Shown: piece by piece, positions 26,512 through 35,239 of the stretch
Numbering within the stretch: position 1 is the stretch's first letter
Layout: every line of letters starts with the position of its first letter
Assembly: GCF_001940225.2 (NCBI RefSeq)
Contig: NZ_CP135164.1
Location: 1,550,001-1,614,000 of the forward strand
Length of the DNA: 64,000 nt
Direction of reading: 5' to 3'
DNA from: Roseburia sp. 499
Lineage (GTDB): Bacteria > Bacillota > Clostridia > Lachnospirales > Lachnospiraceae
Notes under the pieces: generated by a model
What the model was told of the DNA's origin: nothing
The model's input: the letters and a program-made list of their open reading frames with translations, nothing else
Databases searched by the model: none
Program-made: the position numbers and the translations under genes

Positions 26512-27240
26512 TTACTCGTCCCAGTTATGATATACCGCCTGGACATCGTCGTCTTCGTCCAGAAGGTCTAAGGTTCTCTGTAAGGATTTCACTGCATTCT
26601 CGTCTGTAAGTTCTACATAGTTCTGTGGAATCATGGTCACTTCTGCAGAAACCATTGCAATTCCTTCTTCTTCTAACTTCTGACGCACTTCACTAAAAGC
26701 ATCTGGATCTGTAATAATTTCAAAGCTATCTTCTTCATCAGAAAAGTCTTCTGCTCCGGCATCCAATGCCAACATCATCAGATCATCTGCATCCATATCA
26801 CATTCTTCCTTATCCACGATAATCTGACCTTTCTTATCGAACATATAGGACACACAGCCCGGAGTTCCTACATTACCATTTCCTTTTGTAAAGGCACTTC
26901 TTACATTTGCAGCAGTACGATTTTTATTATCTGTTAATGCATCTACAATAATTGCAATTCCGTTTGGTCCATAACCTTCATAGGATACAAATTCATAATT
27001 AACGGAATTCGCATCTCCAGCAGCTTTTTTGATACCTCTATCAATCGTATCATTCGGCATGTTATTTGCCTTTGCTTTCGCAATGACATCACGCAGTTTG
27101 CTGTTATTATTAGGATCTGGTCCACCTTCCTTAACTGCCACTGCAATTTCTCTTCCGATTACAGTAAAAATCTTTCCTTTTGCTGCATCATTTTTTTCTT
27201 TCTTGTGTTTAATATTGGCAAATTTAGAATGTCCTGACAT
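26512..27240 (-). CDS. yebC: YebC/PmpR-family (TACO1-like) protein
   Basis: This 242-residue cytosolic protein starts MSGHSKFANIKHKKEK and carries KAKANNMPNDTIDRGIKKA and the YEGYGPNG motif, all typical of YebC. Family members were annotated as transcription regulators; later work on YebC and mitochondrial TACO1 supports a ribosome-associated role in translating difficult stretches such as polyproline. GAGGAAG precedes the ATG, and a clear terminator follows. It lies 61 nt after the CorC-like gene and may be read from its promoter. Confidence 0.93.
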   Translation of the reverse strand: MSGHSKFANIKHKKEKNDAAKGKIFTVIGREIAVAVKEGGPDPNNNSKLRDVIAKAKANNMPNDTIDRGIKKAAGDANSVNYEFVSYEGYGPNGIAIIVDALTDNKNRTAANVRSAFTKGNGNVGTPGCVSYMFDKKGQIIVDKEECDMDADDLMMLALDAGAEDFSDEEDSFEIITDPDAFSEVRQKLEEEGIAMVSAEVTMIPQNYVELTDENAVKSLQRTLDLLDEDDDVQAVYHNWDE

Positions 27241-27301
27241 TACTTCTTCCTCTTTTCTATTTCTCTTTTCTTATGATTCACAATCACTTTCATAACCTTT
27301 G

Positions 27302-28687
27302 CTATTCTATCACTTTCTCATCATTCTGACAAGAGTCTGCCCTTTGACTTTCTTCCTCGTCATCCAACGCAACCTCTACTTTGGCAATTTTTACGGTTTG
27401 AATCATCTTATTTTTTACCGCTACTATATGAAACTGCCATCCCTTATCCTCCACCTGAAATTGCTCATTATCCCCTGGAATTTTATCAATCAAAGAAATC
27501 AGATATCCGTTTAGCGTCTCATACTCATCCTCGTCTGTCTCCAACTGAAGTATCTTACATACTTCATCAAAAGGAGCCATCCCATTCATAATAAAACTTC
27601 CGTCCGGCTGTTCTACAATCATATTTTCTTCTTCGTCATATTCATCCAGAATATTTCCTACAATTTCTTCCAGAATATCCTCCATTGCCACAAGTCCTGC
27701 TGTCTGACCATACTCATCTACAACAATTACCATATGTATTTTCTGCGACTGCATATTCTTAAACAACTCGTTAATATTTCTGGTCTCCGGAATGAACGCT
27801 GCTTCTCTTACCAGTCCCGGAATATCCTGAACTGCCCAATTTAAATATTGTTCATTGCGGCTTTGTATCATAACATCTTTAATATGTATAATTCCGATAA
27901 TATTATCAATATCTTCTCCATATACCGGAAATCTGGAATTATTCTTATCCAATATAAATTCCAATACCTCTGAAAGCTGCATCGTTCCTTGTACTGCAAC
28001 AATATTCTTGCGATGTGTCATAATATCCTTGGCTTCTTTATCATCAAACTCAAAAATATTGTGAATCATCTCTGCTTCGCTTGCCTGCAATACACCCTGC
28101 TCATGTCCCTCATTTACCATGGAAATGATTTCCTCTTCCGTCACATCATCGATGCTGGCATTAGGGTCAATTCCGAATAATCGCACTACAAGATTAGAAA
28201 CCTTTTCTGCCAGATAAGAATATGGTTTTAATATCATCAACATTCCATGCACGATTCCTGACAGACGAAACAACCACTGTTCCGGACGTCTCGCAGCTAT
28301 CTTCTGAGGTGCCAGTACTCCTACTGCCGTAAAAAGAAAAATACCAATAATTGCGGCACCTGCATAACACAGAAAATGCAAATACAGCTGGGCATCTTGA
28401 TTCAAGAAATTTCTAACCAACATTCCACCGAACAACCGCACCTGATAAATACCAAAAATAACACTGACAAAAGTCGTCATAATCTGAATCGTATGTCTGG
28501 TCTTATATGGGGAATCTAAAACTCTTAATAACCATGCCGCATGCTTGTTTCCATCTTCTTTTCGCTTTTCAATCTGGCTTTCAGTAATTTCCTCTAATGC
28601 TGTAAGAAAACCATAAAAAATGCCATCCATTACCAGTAATACTAAAAATATAATAAGTCCTATGACCGTACTCCCACCGTCATCCAT
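27302..28687 (-). CDS. CNNM/CBS-domain membrane protein (CorC/HlyC-like)
   Basis: Residues about 5-160 hold three to four membrane segments of the CNNM (DUF21) type. About 205-330 is a CBS pair (IMTHRKNIVAV, IIGIIHIKDV, VVDEYGQTAGLVAMEDILEE). About 345-435 is the CorC/HlyC C-terminal domain, and the tail is acidic. Relatives take part in magnesium or cobalt efflux, or sodium-magnesium exchange; the old hemolysin label is not supported. It has its own promoter at 28748-28776, inside the short gap after mazF. Confidence 0.9.
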   Translation of the reverse strand: MDDGGSTVIGLIIFLVLLVMDGIFYGFLTALEEITESQIEKRKEDGNKHAAWLLRVLDSPYKTRHTIQIMTTFVSVIFGIYQVRLFGGMLVRNFLNQDAQLYLHFLCYAGAAIIGIFLFTAVGVLAPQKIAARRPEQWLFRLSGIVHGMLMILKPYSYLAEKVSNLVVRLFGIDPNASIDDVTEEEIISMVNEGHEQGVLQASEAEMIHNIFEFDDKEAKDIMTHRKNIVAVQGTMQLSEVLEFILDKNNSRFPVYGEDIDNIIGIIHIKDVMIQSRNEQYLNWAVQDIPGLVREAAFIPETRNINELFKNMQSQKIHMVIVVDEYGQTAGLVAMEDILEEIVGNILDEYDEEENMIVEQPDGSFIMNGMAPFDEVCKILQLETDEDEYETLNGYLISLIDKIPGDNEQFQVEDKGWQFHIVAVKNKMIQTVKIAKVEVALDDEEESQRADSCQNDEKVIE

Positions 28688-28747
28688 TTCTTTTTTCTAT
28701 CTCCTTTTGCTCTCGTATTCTCGTTCTGTTTTACAATAAACACTTGA

Positions 28748-28776
28748 AATATACCATTTTAAGGAATATTAGTCAA
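28748..28776 (-). promoter_or_regulatory. Promoter of the CorC-like gene
   Basis: On the minus strand TTGACT (28771-28776), 17 bp, TATATT (28748-28753) with TGG directly before the -10 (extended type). It lies between mazF and the CorC-like gene. Confidence 0.7.
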
Positions 28777-28779
28777 GAT

Positions 28780-29127
28780 TTATGTATATATTTCCAAACT
28801 AATTCTCAGGGCTTTCTCTACTTTTTTCATAATCTCATGGTCCAATTGACACACTTTATCCTTCAAGCGCTGCTTGTCAATGGTTCGAAGCTGCTCTAAT
28901 AATACTACAGAATCCTTTACCAAATCATACTTTTTAGCATCTAACTCCACATGAGTAGGCAACTTTGCCTTATTCATCTTTGATGTAATCGCCGCACAGA
29001 TTACCGTAGGACTGTGTCTGTTTCCAATATCATTCTGTATAATTAGTACCGGACGTATGCCCCCCTGTTCTGACCCCATCACTGGGCGCAGGTCTGCATA
29101 ATAAATGTCCCCTCTATGAATTATCAT
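28780..29127 (-). CDS. mazF: MazF/NdoA-type endoribonuclease toxin
   Basis: The 115-residue PemK/MazF fold has [11 protein letters not shown], catalytic R25 in [11 protein letters not shown] and T48 in AAITS, as in Bacillus NdoA. MazF enzymes cut single-stranded mRNA at short sequences. The frame is open from a TTG at 29142, but GGAG about 9 nt before the ATG at 29127 fixes the start. It follows alr, as in Bacillus, but the antitoxin gene that lies between alr and ndoA there is missing: only 67 nt separate the two genes here. Confidence 0.92.
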   Translation of the reverse strand: MIIHRGDIYYADLRPVMGSEQGGIRPVLIIQNDIGNRHSPTVICAAITSKMNKAKLPTHVELDAKKYDLVKDSVVLLEQLRTIDKQRLKDKVCQLDHEIMKKVEKALRISLEIYT

Positions 29128-29194
29128 GTTATCACACTCCAAAACTTTTATAGGTTATTTCCTATTCTTCCCAATTTCTTCGTGTGTATTCAGT

Positions 29195-30364
29195 TTATTC
29201 TCCAAAATAATCCTTGGTATCTACTATTTTTCCTTCTTTCACAAAAACTCTTGGAATTCGTTTTCCTAAATCACAGGCAAACTCATAGTTAAATCTTCCT
29301 GATAAATCACCTATTTCTTCCATGGTAATTTCAGCTCCATTCTCTTTTCCTATGAGAGTCACACTATCTCCCTCCTGTGCCTCCGGGATATCCGTCACAT
29401 CTACCATAAACTGATCCATACAGATGCGTCCGCAAATTGGTGCCTTTTTTCCATGAATTAATACATATCCTTTATTTGACAAACTTCTTGGATATCCATC
29501 ACCGTACCCTACCGGAATTGTTGCAATTCGCTGTTTTCTGGTTGTCTCATAAGTTGCGCCATAACTAATGACTCTTCCTTTTTCCAATTCCTTCAAGAAT
29601 ACAATACAACTCTTTAAAGACATTACCGGCTCCAAATCAATATTTTCTTTCTCCACTTCATCGGAAGGCCACATGCCATAAAGAATAATTCCGGCTCTCA
29701 CCACGCTCATATTTGCTTCTGGCATATCTATAATTGCCGCGCTGTTAGAACAATGAATCATCGGAATTTCAATCTTACGTTCATCTAACATTTTTTTCAT
29801 ATTTGCAAATGCTTCCATCTGCTGATTTGCCATCGTCTTATCACTGGCATCTGATTTCGCAAAATGTGTAAAGATTCCTTCCAGTATAATATGCGGCATT
29901 CGAGAAATCCGTGCGATTTCATCGGCAGCTTCCTCTGTCACCTGGAATCCCAGTCTGCTTAACCCGGTATCAATCTTAGCATGTACTATAATCTTCTTAT
30001 TCATTTTTGCAGCAGCTTCTTCCATCTGTTCTGCCTGACGTATAGAATACACATTCACACGTATTTCATGGTCTGCCATAGCTTCATACTCTTCCGGGAA
30101 GGTTGCTCCAAGTACCAGAATTGGCTTTTTCAAACCATTTCTTCTTAAAATTTCTGCTTCTGCTACCGTTGCAGTTGCATATCCCCAGGTATAATCTAAT
30201 TTTTCCAATTCTCTTCCAATTTGAACTGCACCATGACCATAACCGTCTGTCTTGATAACTCCCATAATTTTTGTATCTTCCTTAAGCAGTCCACGCATCT
30301 GCTCCATATTATGGAGAATCGCATCCAGATTGATTTCTGCATAAACTCTGCTGTATTTTTTCAT
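29195..30364 (-). CDS. alr: Alanine racemase
   Basis: The PLP enzyme interconverts L- and D-alanine for peptidoglycan. K38 in VIKTDGYGHG is the Schiff-base lysine, and the C-terminal beta domain has the catalytic-Tyr region ISYGATYET with RIATIPVGYGDGYPR. The 389-residue length is normal. The ATG is one base after the nnr stop, so it is part of the rex-nnr-alr-mazF transcript. Confidence 0.95.
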   Translation of the reverse strand: MKKYSRVYAEINLDAILHNMEQMRGLLKEDTKIMGVIKTDGYGHGAVQIGRELEKLDYTWGYATATVAEAEILRRNGLKKPILVLGATFPEEYEAMADHEIRVNVYSIRQAEQMEEAAAKMNKKIIVHAKIDTGLSRLGFQVTEEAADEIARISRMPHIILEGIFTHFAKSDASDKTMANQQMEAFANMKKMLDERKIEIPMIHCSNSAAIIDMPEANMSVVRAGIILYGMWPSDEVEKENIDLEPVMSLKSCIVFLKELEKGRVISYGATYETTRKQRIATIPVGYGDGYPRSLSNKGYVLIHGKKAPICGRICMDQFMVDVTDIPEAQEGDSVTLIGKENGAEITMEEIGDLSGRFNYEFACDLGKRIPRVFVKEGKIVDTKDYFGE

Positions 30365-30365
30365 T

Positions 30366-31871
30366 TTAAATTCCTTTCTTGTCCGCTTCTTTCATTACTT
30401 GACGAACACCTTCTATGATATCCTGTGCCATCATACCATAGGTTCCGGTCTGTTCTCCTATCCAATCTGCACCTGCCCCATGCAGATATACACCGAAAGG
30501 TGCAGCCTGAATTGGCTCCATCTTCTGCGCTATCAGTCCGGCAATCACACCGGTTAATACATCTCCGGCACCCGCAGTTGACATTCCATTATTTCCACTA
30601 GTATTTATAAATGCAGTCCCCTCAGGCAAAGCCGTAATAGTTCGTGCATCCTTCAATACACATATAACATTATATTCCTCTGCAAATTCACGCGCAACCT
30701 GCAATAACTGCTTTTGTATGTCAAAAATGCTTTTTTCTGTTAATCTTGCCATTTCACCAAGATGCGGTGTTACTATTATCCGCTGCTTTGCTTCTTTCAA
30801 CCACTCTTTATGTCTGGCAACAATATTTAATCCATCTGCATCCAAAATCACCGGCACTTCTGCTGTTTCTAAAACAATTCTTATCGTTTCTTCTGCTGTT
30901 TTTCCTGTACCAATTCCAGGTCCTGCCACAATTACATTTGCCCATTCCATGTTTTTCTTTAATACTTCTTCTTGTTTTTGTTCTGGCTCATAGGTGTCCA
31001 AAATTGCTTCCGGTAACAGTTGTTGGATAATAGTGCGATTTGCTTCTTCTGTATATATCTTAACCAATCCGGCTCCGGTAGCATAAGCAGCTTTTCCACT
31101 TAAAAACGCTGCACCTGCCATATTCTTATGTCCAGCCACAACCAGCACTTTTCCGTAAGTACCTTTATTCGAATAATCACAGCGTTTTGGTACTTTTTCA
31201 AAGTCCTGCTGTTCCATTTCATAATTCACAGGCTTTTCTTCCAGAAAGCTTTCAGCAGTGATTCCAATATCCTTTACTTTCACCTCTCCAGAGTAGGTTG
31301 CTCCCGGATAAAGTAGCATCCCTAATTTCTGAAAAGCAAAGGTAACCGTCATATCCGCACGAAAAGCAATCCCCATAACTGCTCCTGTATCCGCATGAAT
31401 TCCAGACGAAATATCTACTGCCACTTTCCATGCATTAAGTTCATTCATCTGTTTCACTATTTCAAAATAACTTCCCTGTAACTCTCTGCTTAATCCAATA
31501 CCAAAAAGCGCATCCACTACTACATCAAATTTTTCCTGTGGAATCTCTTTTCGCATTTCCATTTCATATGCCCGACAGATTTCCATTTGTTTTGCTGTTT
31601 CTACAGACATATTACTCCAATCCCCCAGTATAACCAGAGTAATCTCATATCCTTTCTGCCGCAACAACCTTCCTACTGCCAGTCCATCCCCACCATTATT
31701 TCCGGTTCCACAAACCAAAAGCACTTTACTTCCCGGCTGCGTATGCCTTTCAATCTCTTCTGTTACTCCAAGTGCCGCACGCTCCATCAAAACCAATGAT
31801 GGAACTCCAAAATGTTGAATGGTATTTTTGTCACACATTTTCATCTGTTTGCTGTCTACCAGAATATTCAT
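30366..31871 (-). CDS. nnr: Bifunctional NAD(P)HX epimerase/dehydratase
   Basis: Two repair domains are fused. The N-terminal YjeF_N part (about 1-215; VCGTGNNGGDGLAVGR, DALFGIG) epimerises hydrated NAD(P)H, and the C-terminal ribokinase-like part (about 225-500; GPGIGTGK, AGAGDVLTG) dehydrates it with ADP or ATP. GGAGG 7 nt before the ATG at 31871 decides the start (501 residues); the frame is open to 31901. Linking NADH repair to rex, the NADH sensor, in one transcript makes metabolic sense. Confidence 0.94.
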   Translation of the reverse strand: MNILVDSKQMKMCDKNTIQHFGVPSLVLMERAALGVTEEIERHTQPGSKVLLVCGTGNNGGDGLAVGRLLRQKGYEITLVILGDWSNMSVETAKQMEICRAYEMEMRKEIPQEKFDVVVDALFGIGLSRELQGSYFEIVKQMNELNAWKVAVDISSGIHADTGAVMGIAFRADMTVTFAFQKLGMLLYPGATYSGEVKVKDIGITAESFLEEKPVNYEMEQQDFEKVPKRCDYSNKGTYGKVLVVAGHKNMAGAAFLSGKAAYATGAGLVKIYTEEANRTIIQQLLPEAILDTYEPEQKQEEVLKKNMEWANVIVAGPGIGTGKTAEETIRIVLETAEVPVILDADGLNIVARHKEWLKEAKQRIIVTPHLGEMARLTEKSIFDIQKQLLQVAREFAEEYNVICVLKDARTITALPEGTAFINTSGNNGMSTAGAGDVLTGVIAGLIAQKMEPIQAAPFGVYLHGAGADWIGEQTGTYGMMAQDIIEGVRQVMKEADKKGI

Positions 31872-31912
31872 ATACATTCCTCCATGTTTAAAAAGAGACA
31901 TGCCTTATGCTG

Positions 31913-32551
31913 CTAAGACTGTCTCTTTTCCTCTTCTTTCTGCGAAGGTTCCTTTTCATATGTCAAATCAAAAATATCTATGATATCGGCACCAAAAATA
32001 TCATGCATATAGGAATAAATTTCCCTATTCTTATCCTCTACAGTCTGCTTGCGTACTGCCTTCTGCTTTACTTCTTCACGAGTCTGTTCCAACCACTTGC
32101 GGATTGCTACGCTTTCTATTTCATTGGCGCGCATTTTTTCATAACAATATTCCATGGTCTCTACCATCAGAGCTTCATTCACTGCATCCAATTCCTTAGG
32201 AACTTCATCTAATTCCGCATACGCCCGACGCAATTTTTCATTTATTTCAGAAATCAGTCTTCGATCCTCCCGAAGTTTCCTTGACTCTTGCTCGCGCTCA
32301 GCTTCATCCATGTTCGCCATAATATTCTTCATCAGTTTCTCTTTCAGGACCTTTAGGTCCTTAATCTCCTGATGCAACCGCCCCTGTTTTTTCAAGTATT
32401 CATTTGCTTTCTTTTCCAATTTGACAACACTTTTCGTTTTTCCATCATCTGAAAAAAGATTGTGCCATTTCTGGTCTAAAATCAATAATGATATCTGCTT
32501 GCCTCGAAGCACTGTTTCAAACCCATGATTTATTGCTTTTCTTCCACCCAT
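31913..32551 (-). CDS. Unknown coiled-coil protein of the rex operon
   Basis: I do not recognise a named family. The 212 residues are highly charged, with a long predicted coiled coil at about 40-180 (many Lys/Glu heptads, KLEKKANEYLKKQGRLHQEI). An N-terminal part (about 1-35, RKAINHGFETVLRGKQISLL) looks more globular, and a short IYSYMHDIFGADIIDIF patch sits near the end. No signal or membrane segment is present. It starts 11 nt after the rex stop and precedes nnr by 41 nt, so it is cotranscribed with both. Confidence 0.8.
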   Translation of the reverse strand: MGGRKAINHGFETVLRGKQISLLILDQKWHNLFSDDGKTKSVVKLEKKANEYLKKQGRLHQEIKDLKVLKEKLMKNIMANMDEAEREQESRKLREDRRLISEINEKLRRAYAELDEVPKELDAVNEALMVETMEYCYEKMRANEIESVAIRKWLEQTREEVKQKAVRKQTVEDKNREIYSYMHDIFGADIIDIFDLTYEKEPSQKEEEKRQS

Positions 32552-32562
32552 CTTATCACTTC

Positions 32563-33207
32563 TTATCTCTTATCTTTGACCTTCCCCTGTTTCGCAATAT
32601 TGTAGGAAAGTTGCATTAAACTGTCTGTAAGATGCACATTCTCTACCACCACATGTTCCGGAAGTTCCAAATCCAAATGCGCAAAATTCCAGATAGCATT
32701 GATTCCATAACTTACCAGCATATTTGCAACCTCACTTGCTTTTGTCTTCGGCATAGTAAGCGCTGCGATATCTACCCGATTATTTTTAAGGAAATCTTCT
32801 AATTCATCCATCATACGAATATTAATTCCCCTGACCGATACTCCTTTTAATGCCGGATTCACATCAAATAAACCAATGATAGCAAATCCTCTTTTCTCAA
32901 ACTTTACATAATTTGCAAGTGCCTGTCCCAGATTACCAGCACCTATTACAATAATATTATGCTTCTGGTCCATGCCCATAATCTTTCCAATTTCATCATA
33001 CAAATATTTTACATTATAGCCATAACCCTGCTGTCCAAAACCACCAAAATTATTCAAATCCTGACGTATCTGGGAAGCAGTTACTTTCATTCTCGTACTT
33101 AGTTCATTGGATGAGATACGCTCTACTCCGTCATCTAGCAAATCCCCTAAATAACGGTAGTACCTAGGCATTCTCCGGATCACTGCCTGTGATATTTCCT
33201 TTTCCAT
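32563..33207 (-). CDS. rex: Redox-sensing transcriptional repressor Rex
   Basis: Rex binds DNA when the NADH/NAD+ ratio is low and lets go when NADH rises, controlling fermentation genes. The N-terminal winged helix (about 1-80; RRMPRYYRYLGDLL) and Rossmann domain (VIGAGNLGQALANY, FDVNPALKG) are complete in 214 residues. AGGAGG before the ATG at 33207 settles the start against the longer frame to 33282. A consensus promoter and a Rex-type operator lie upstream, so it probably regulates itself and the downstream genes. Confidence 0.95.
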   Translation of the reverse strand: MEKEISQAVIRRMPRYYRYLGDLLDDGVERISSNELSTRMKVTASQIRQDLNNFGGFGQQGYGYNVKYLYDEIGKIMGMDQKHNIIVIGAGNLGQALANYVKFEKRGFAIIGLFDVNPALKGVSVRGINIRMMDELEDFLKNNRVDIAALTMPKTKASEVANMLVSYGINAIWNFAHLDLELPEHVVVENVHLTDSLMQLSYNIAKQGKVKDKR

Positions 33208-33253
33208 TGACGTTCCTCCTAAACTGCATTTCTCCCGTGCATATACTATACTC

Positions 33254-33300
33254 ATTATAATGAATCCTGCCTGGACTGTCAATGTGTTAAAGAATTAACA
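33254..33300 (-). promoter_or_regulatory. rex promoter with Rex operator
   Basis: TTGACA (33277-33282), 17 bp, TATAAT (33254-33259) on the minus strand is a perfect consensus promoter. Three bases upstream of the -35 lies TGTTAA-AGAA-TTAACA (33285-33300), which matches the core of the clostridial Rex site TTGTTAANNNNTTAACAA. Confidence 0.85.
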
Positions 33301-33305
33301 TTCTT

Positions 33306-35213
33306 TTACATAAGTTCTTCCCATTTTTCATACAGTGCTTCCAATTCCTGTTGGCACTTTGCATATTCTTCATGTACTTCCTGAAGTTTCGCCGAATTAG
33401 TTGCAATTTCTTCCTGTGAAAAAGATTCTTCCAATTCGCTGATATGAGCTTCCAGACTTTCAATTTTTTCTTCTGTCCGCTTTCTCTCATTTTCAATTTT
33501 TCGAAGTCTTGCCTGTTCCTCTTTCTGCTGTTTCCAATCCAGCTTATTACTACTTTCTGTTTCAGGCTTAACCTCTTTCTCTTTTTCTGTCACATAAATC
33601 TTCGTAAGTTCCCGGCACTTTTCCATGTAATAATCATAATTTCCGATATAATTTACAATGGTTTCACCTGTCAGATTCAATATTCTGGTTGCCGTTTTGT
33701 TGATAAAATAACGGTCATGAGACACAAAGAACACCGTTCCGGTATAACTATTCAATGCCTGCTCTAGAATCTCCTTAGAAGTAATATCCAAATGGTTCGT
33801 AGGCTCATCCAAAATCAAAAAATTAGCCTCAGAAAGCATTAGCTTTGCCAGCGATACTCTTCCCTTTTCACCACCACTTAAATCTGCAATCTGCTTAAAT
33901 ACTTCATCACCGGTAAATAAAAATGCTGCAAGCACATTACGAATCTCCGTATTTGTAAGACTTGGATATGCATCAGAAATTTCCTCTATCAGATTTTTTT
34001 CTTTATGAAGTACCTGATGTTCCTGATCATAATAGCCAATGTTTACATTGGTACCAAGTTTTATGGTTCCTGCATCAGCTTCTATCATATCATTAATAAT
34101 TTTCAATATAGTGGTCTTTCCGGTTCCATTGTCACCAATAAGTGCTACCCGTTCTCCACGCTTTATTTCGAAAGAAATATCAGAGAACAACTGCTGATTT
34201 GGATATGCTTTCGCAAGATGTTCTACCGCAAGTACATCATTTCCACTGACAATTCTTGGTTCTAAATGCAAATGAATATCTGTATTCTCCTCAGTTGGCT
34301 TTTCCAGACGTTCTATTTTATCCAACATTTTCTCCCGGCTCTCTGCCCGTTTGATGGACTTTTCCCGGTTAAAAGACTTAAGTTTTGCAATAACCTCTTC
34401 CTGATGCTTAATCTCACGCTGTTGGTTATAATACTGCTTCAACTGTGCTTCCCGCACTTGCGCGCGTTTTGCTGCATAATCACTGTAATTCCCCTGAAAT
34501 ACCGATACTTTTGTACGGTCCAGTTCCACTACTTTACTGACTACTTTATCCAAAAAATAACGGTCATGGGATACAATCACTACTGCTCCCTTATAATTTA
34601 GCAAAAAAGTTTCCAGCCATGCAATAGAATTGATATCCAGATGGTTGGTAGGCTCATCTAATAAAATCACATCCGGTTTTGTCACTAAAAGCTTTCCCAA
34701 ACACACTCGGGTACGCTGTCCACCAGACAATTCCTGCATATGTTTTCCAAATTCCTCTTCTGAGAATCCTAATCCTTTTAATACACCAACAATCTCACTC
34801 TGATAGGAATATCCTCCCAGCATATCAAATTCATGGTTCAGACGGTTATAACTTTCCATGAAATCTTCTAATTCCTGTCCCTGATACTGATTCATTCTAC
34901 TTTCCATATCGCGAAGTTTTTCTTCCATGGAAATAAGTGCTTTCTTTGCAGAAAGCACTTCATCATAAATCGTATGATTGCCGGATATATCGGGATTCTG
35001 CGGTAAATAGCCTATAGTCTTATCTTTTGCTAGGACTACTTCTCCTTCATCCGCAGAAATTTCTCCCATAATAATCCGAAGCAGGGTAGTTTTCCCCGCT
35101 CCGTTGATTCCTACAATTGCGGCCTTTTCATTTGCTTCAATGTGAAAAGACGCATGTTGTATGATTTCGTCTGTGCCAAAGGATTTACTGATATTTTGGC
35201 AGGCTAAAATCAT
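33306..35213 (-). CDS. ABC-F family ATPase
   Basis: Two ABC domains without membrane segments are joined by a linker, and a C-terminal coiled coil follows (about 560-635). Walker A motifs are GINGAGKTT near residue 36 and GDNGTGKTT near 357; signatures are LSGGQRTR and LSGGEKGR. ABC-F proteins bind the ribosomal E site and affect translation; some give antibiotic protection. The C-terminal coiled coil resembles YdiF/Uup types more than resistance proteins. It follows icd by 26 nt. Confidence 0.92.
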   Translation of the reverse strand: MILACQNISKSFGTDEIIQHASFHIEANEKAAIVGINGAGKTTLLRIIMGEISADEGEVVLAKDKTIGYLPQNPDISGNHTIYDEVLSAKKALISMEEKLRDMESRMNQYQGQELEDFMESYNRLNHEFDMLGGYSYQSEIVGVLKGLGFSEEEFGKHMQELSGGQRTRVCLGKLLVTKPDVILLDEPTNHLDINSIAWLETFLLNYKGAVVIVSHDRYFLDKVVSKVVELDRTKVSVFQGNYSDYAAKRAQVREAQLKQYYNQQREIKHQEEVIAKLKSFNREKSIKRAESREKMLDKIERLEKPTEENTDIHLHLEPRIVSGNDVLAVEHLAKAYPNQQLFSDISFEIKRGERVALIGDNGTGKTTILKIINDMIEADAGTIKLGTNVNIGYYDQEHQVLHKEKNLIEEISDAYPSLTNTEIRNVLAAFLFTGDEVFKQIADLSGGEKGRVSLAKLMLSEANFLILDEPTNHLDITSKEILEQALNSYTGTVFFVSHDRYFINKTATRILNLTGETIVNYIGNYDYYMEKCRELTKIYVTEKEKEVKPETESSNKLDWKQQKEEQARLRKIENERKRTEEKIESLEAHISELEESFSQEEIATNSAKLQEVHEEYAKCQQELEALYEKWEELM

Positions 35214-35239
35214 GTTCGTTTCCTCTTCTTTCTTCTATC

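Noticed and set aside
29128..29194. Hidden mazE antitoxin between alr and mazF
   Set aside because: The gap is 67 nt, and no frame there could encode an antitoxin.
33444..34601. Several plus-strand frames opposite the ABC-F gene
   Set aside because: All are antisense to a well-conserved ATPase, lack ribosome sites and encode implausible Phe/Ile/Cys-rich proteins.
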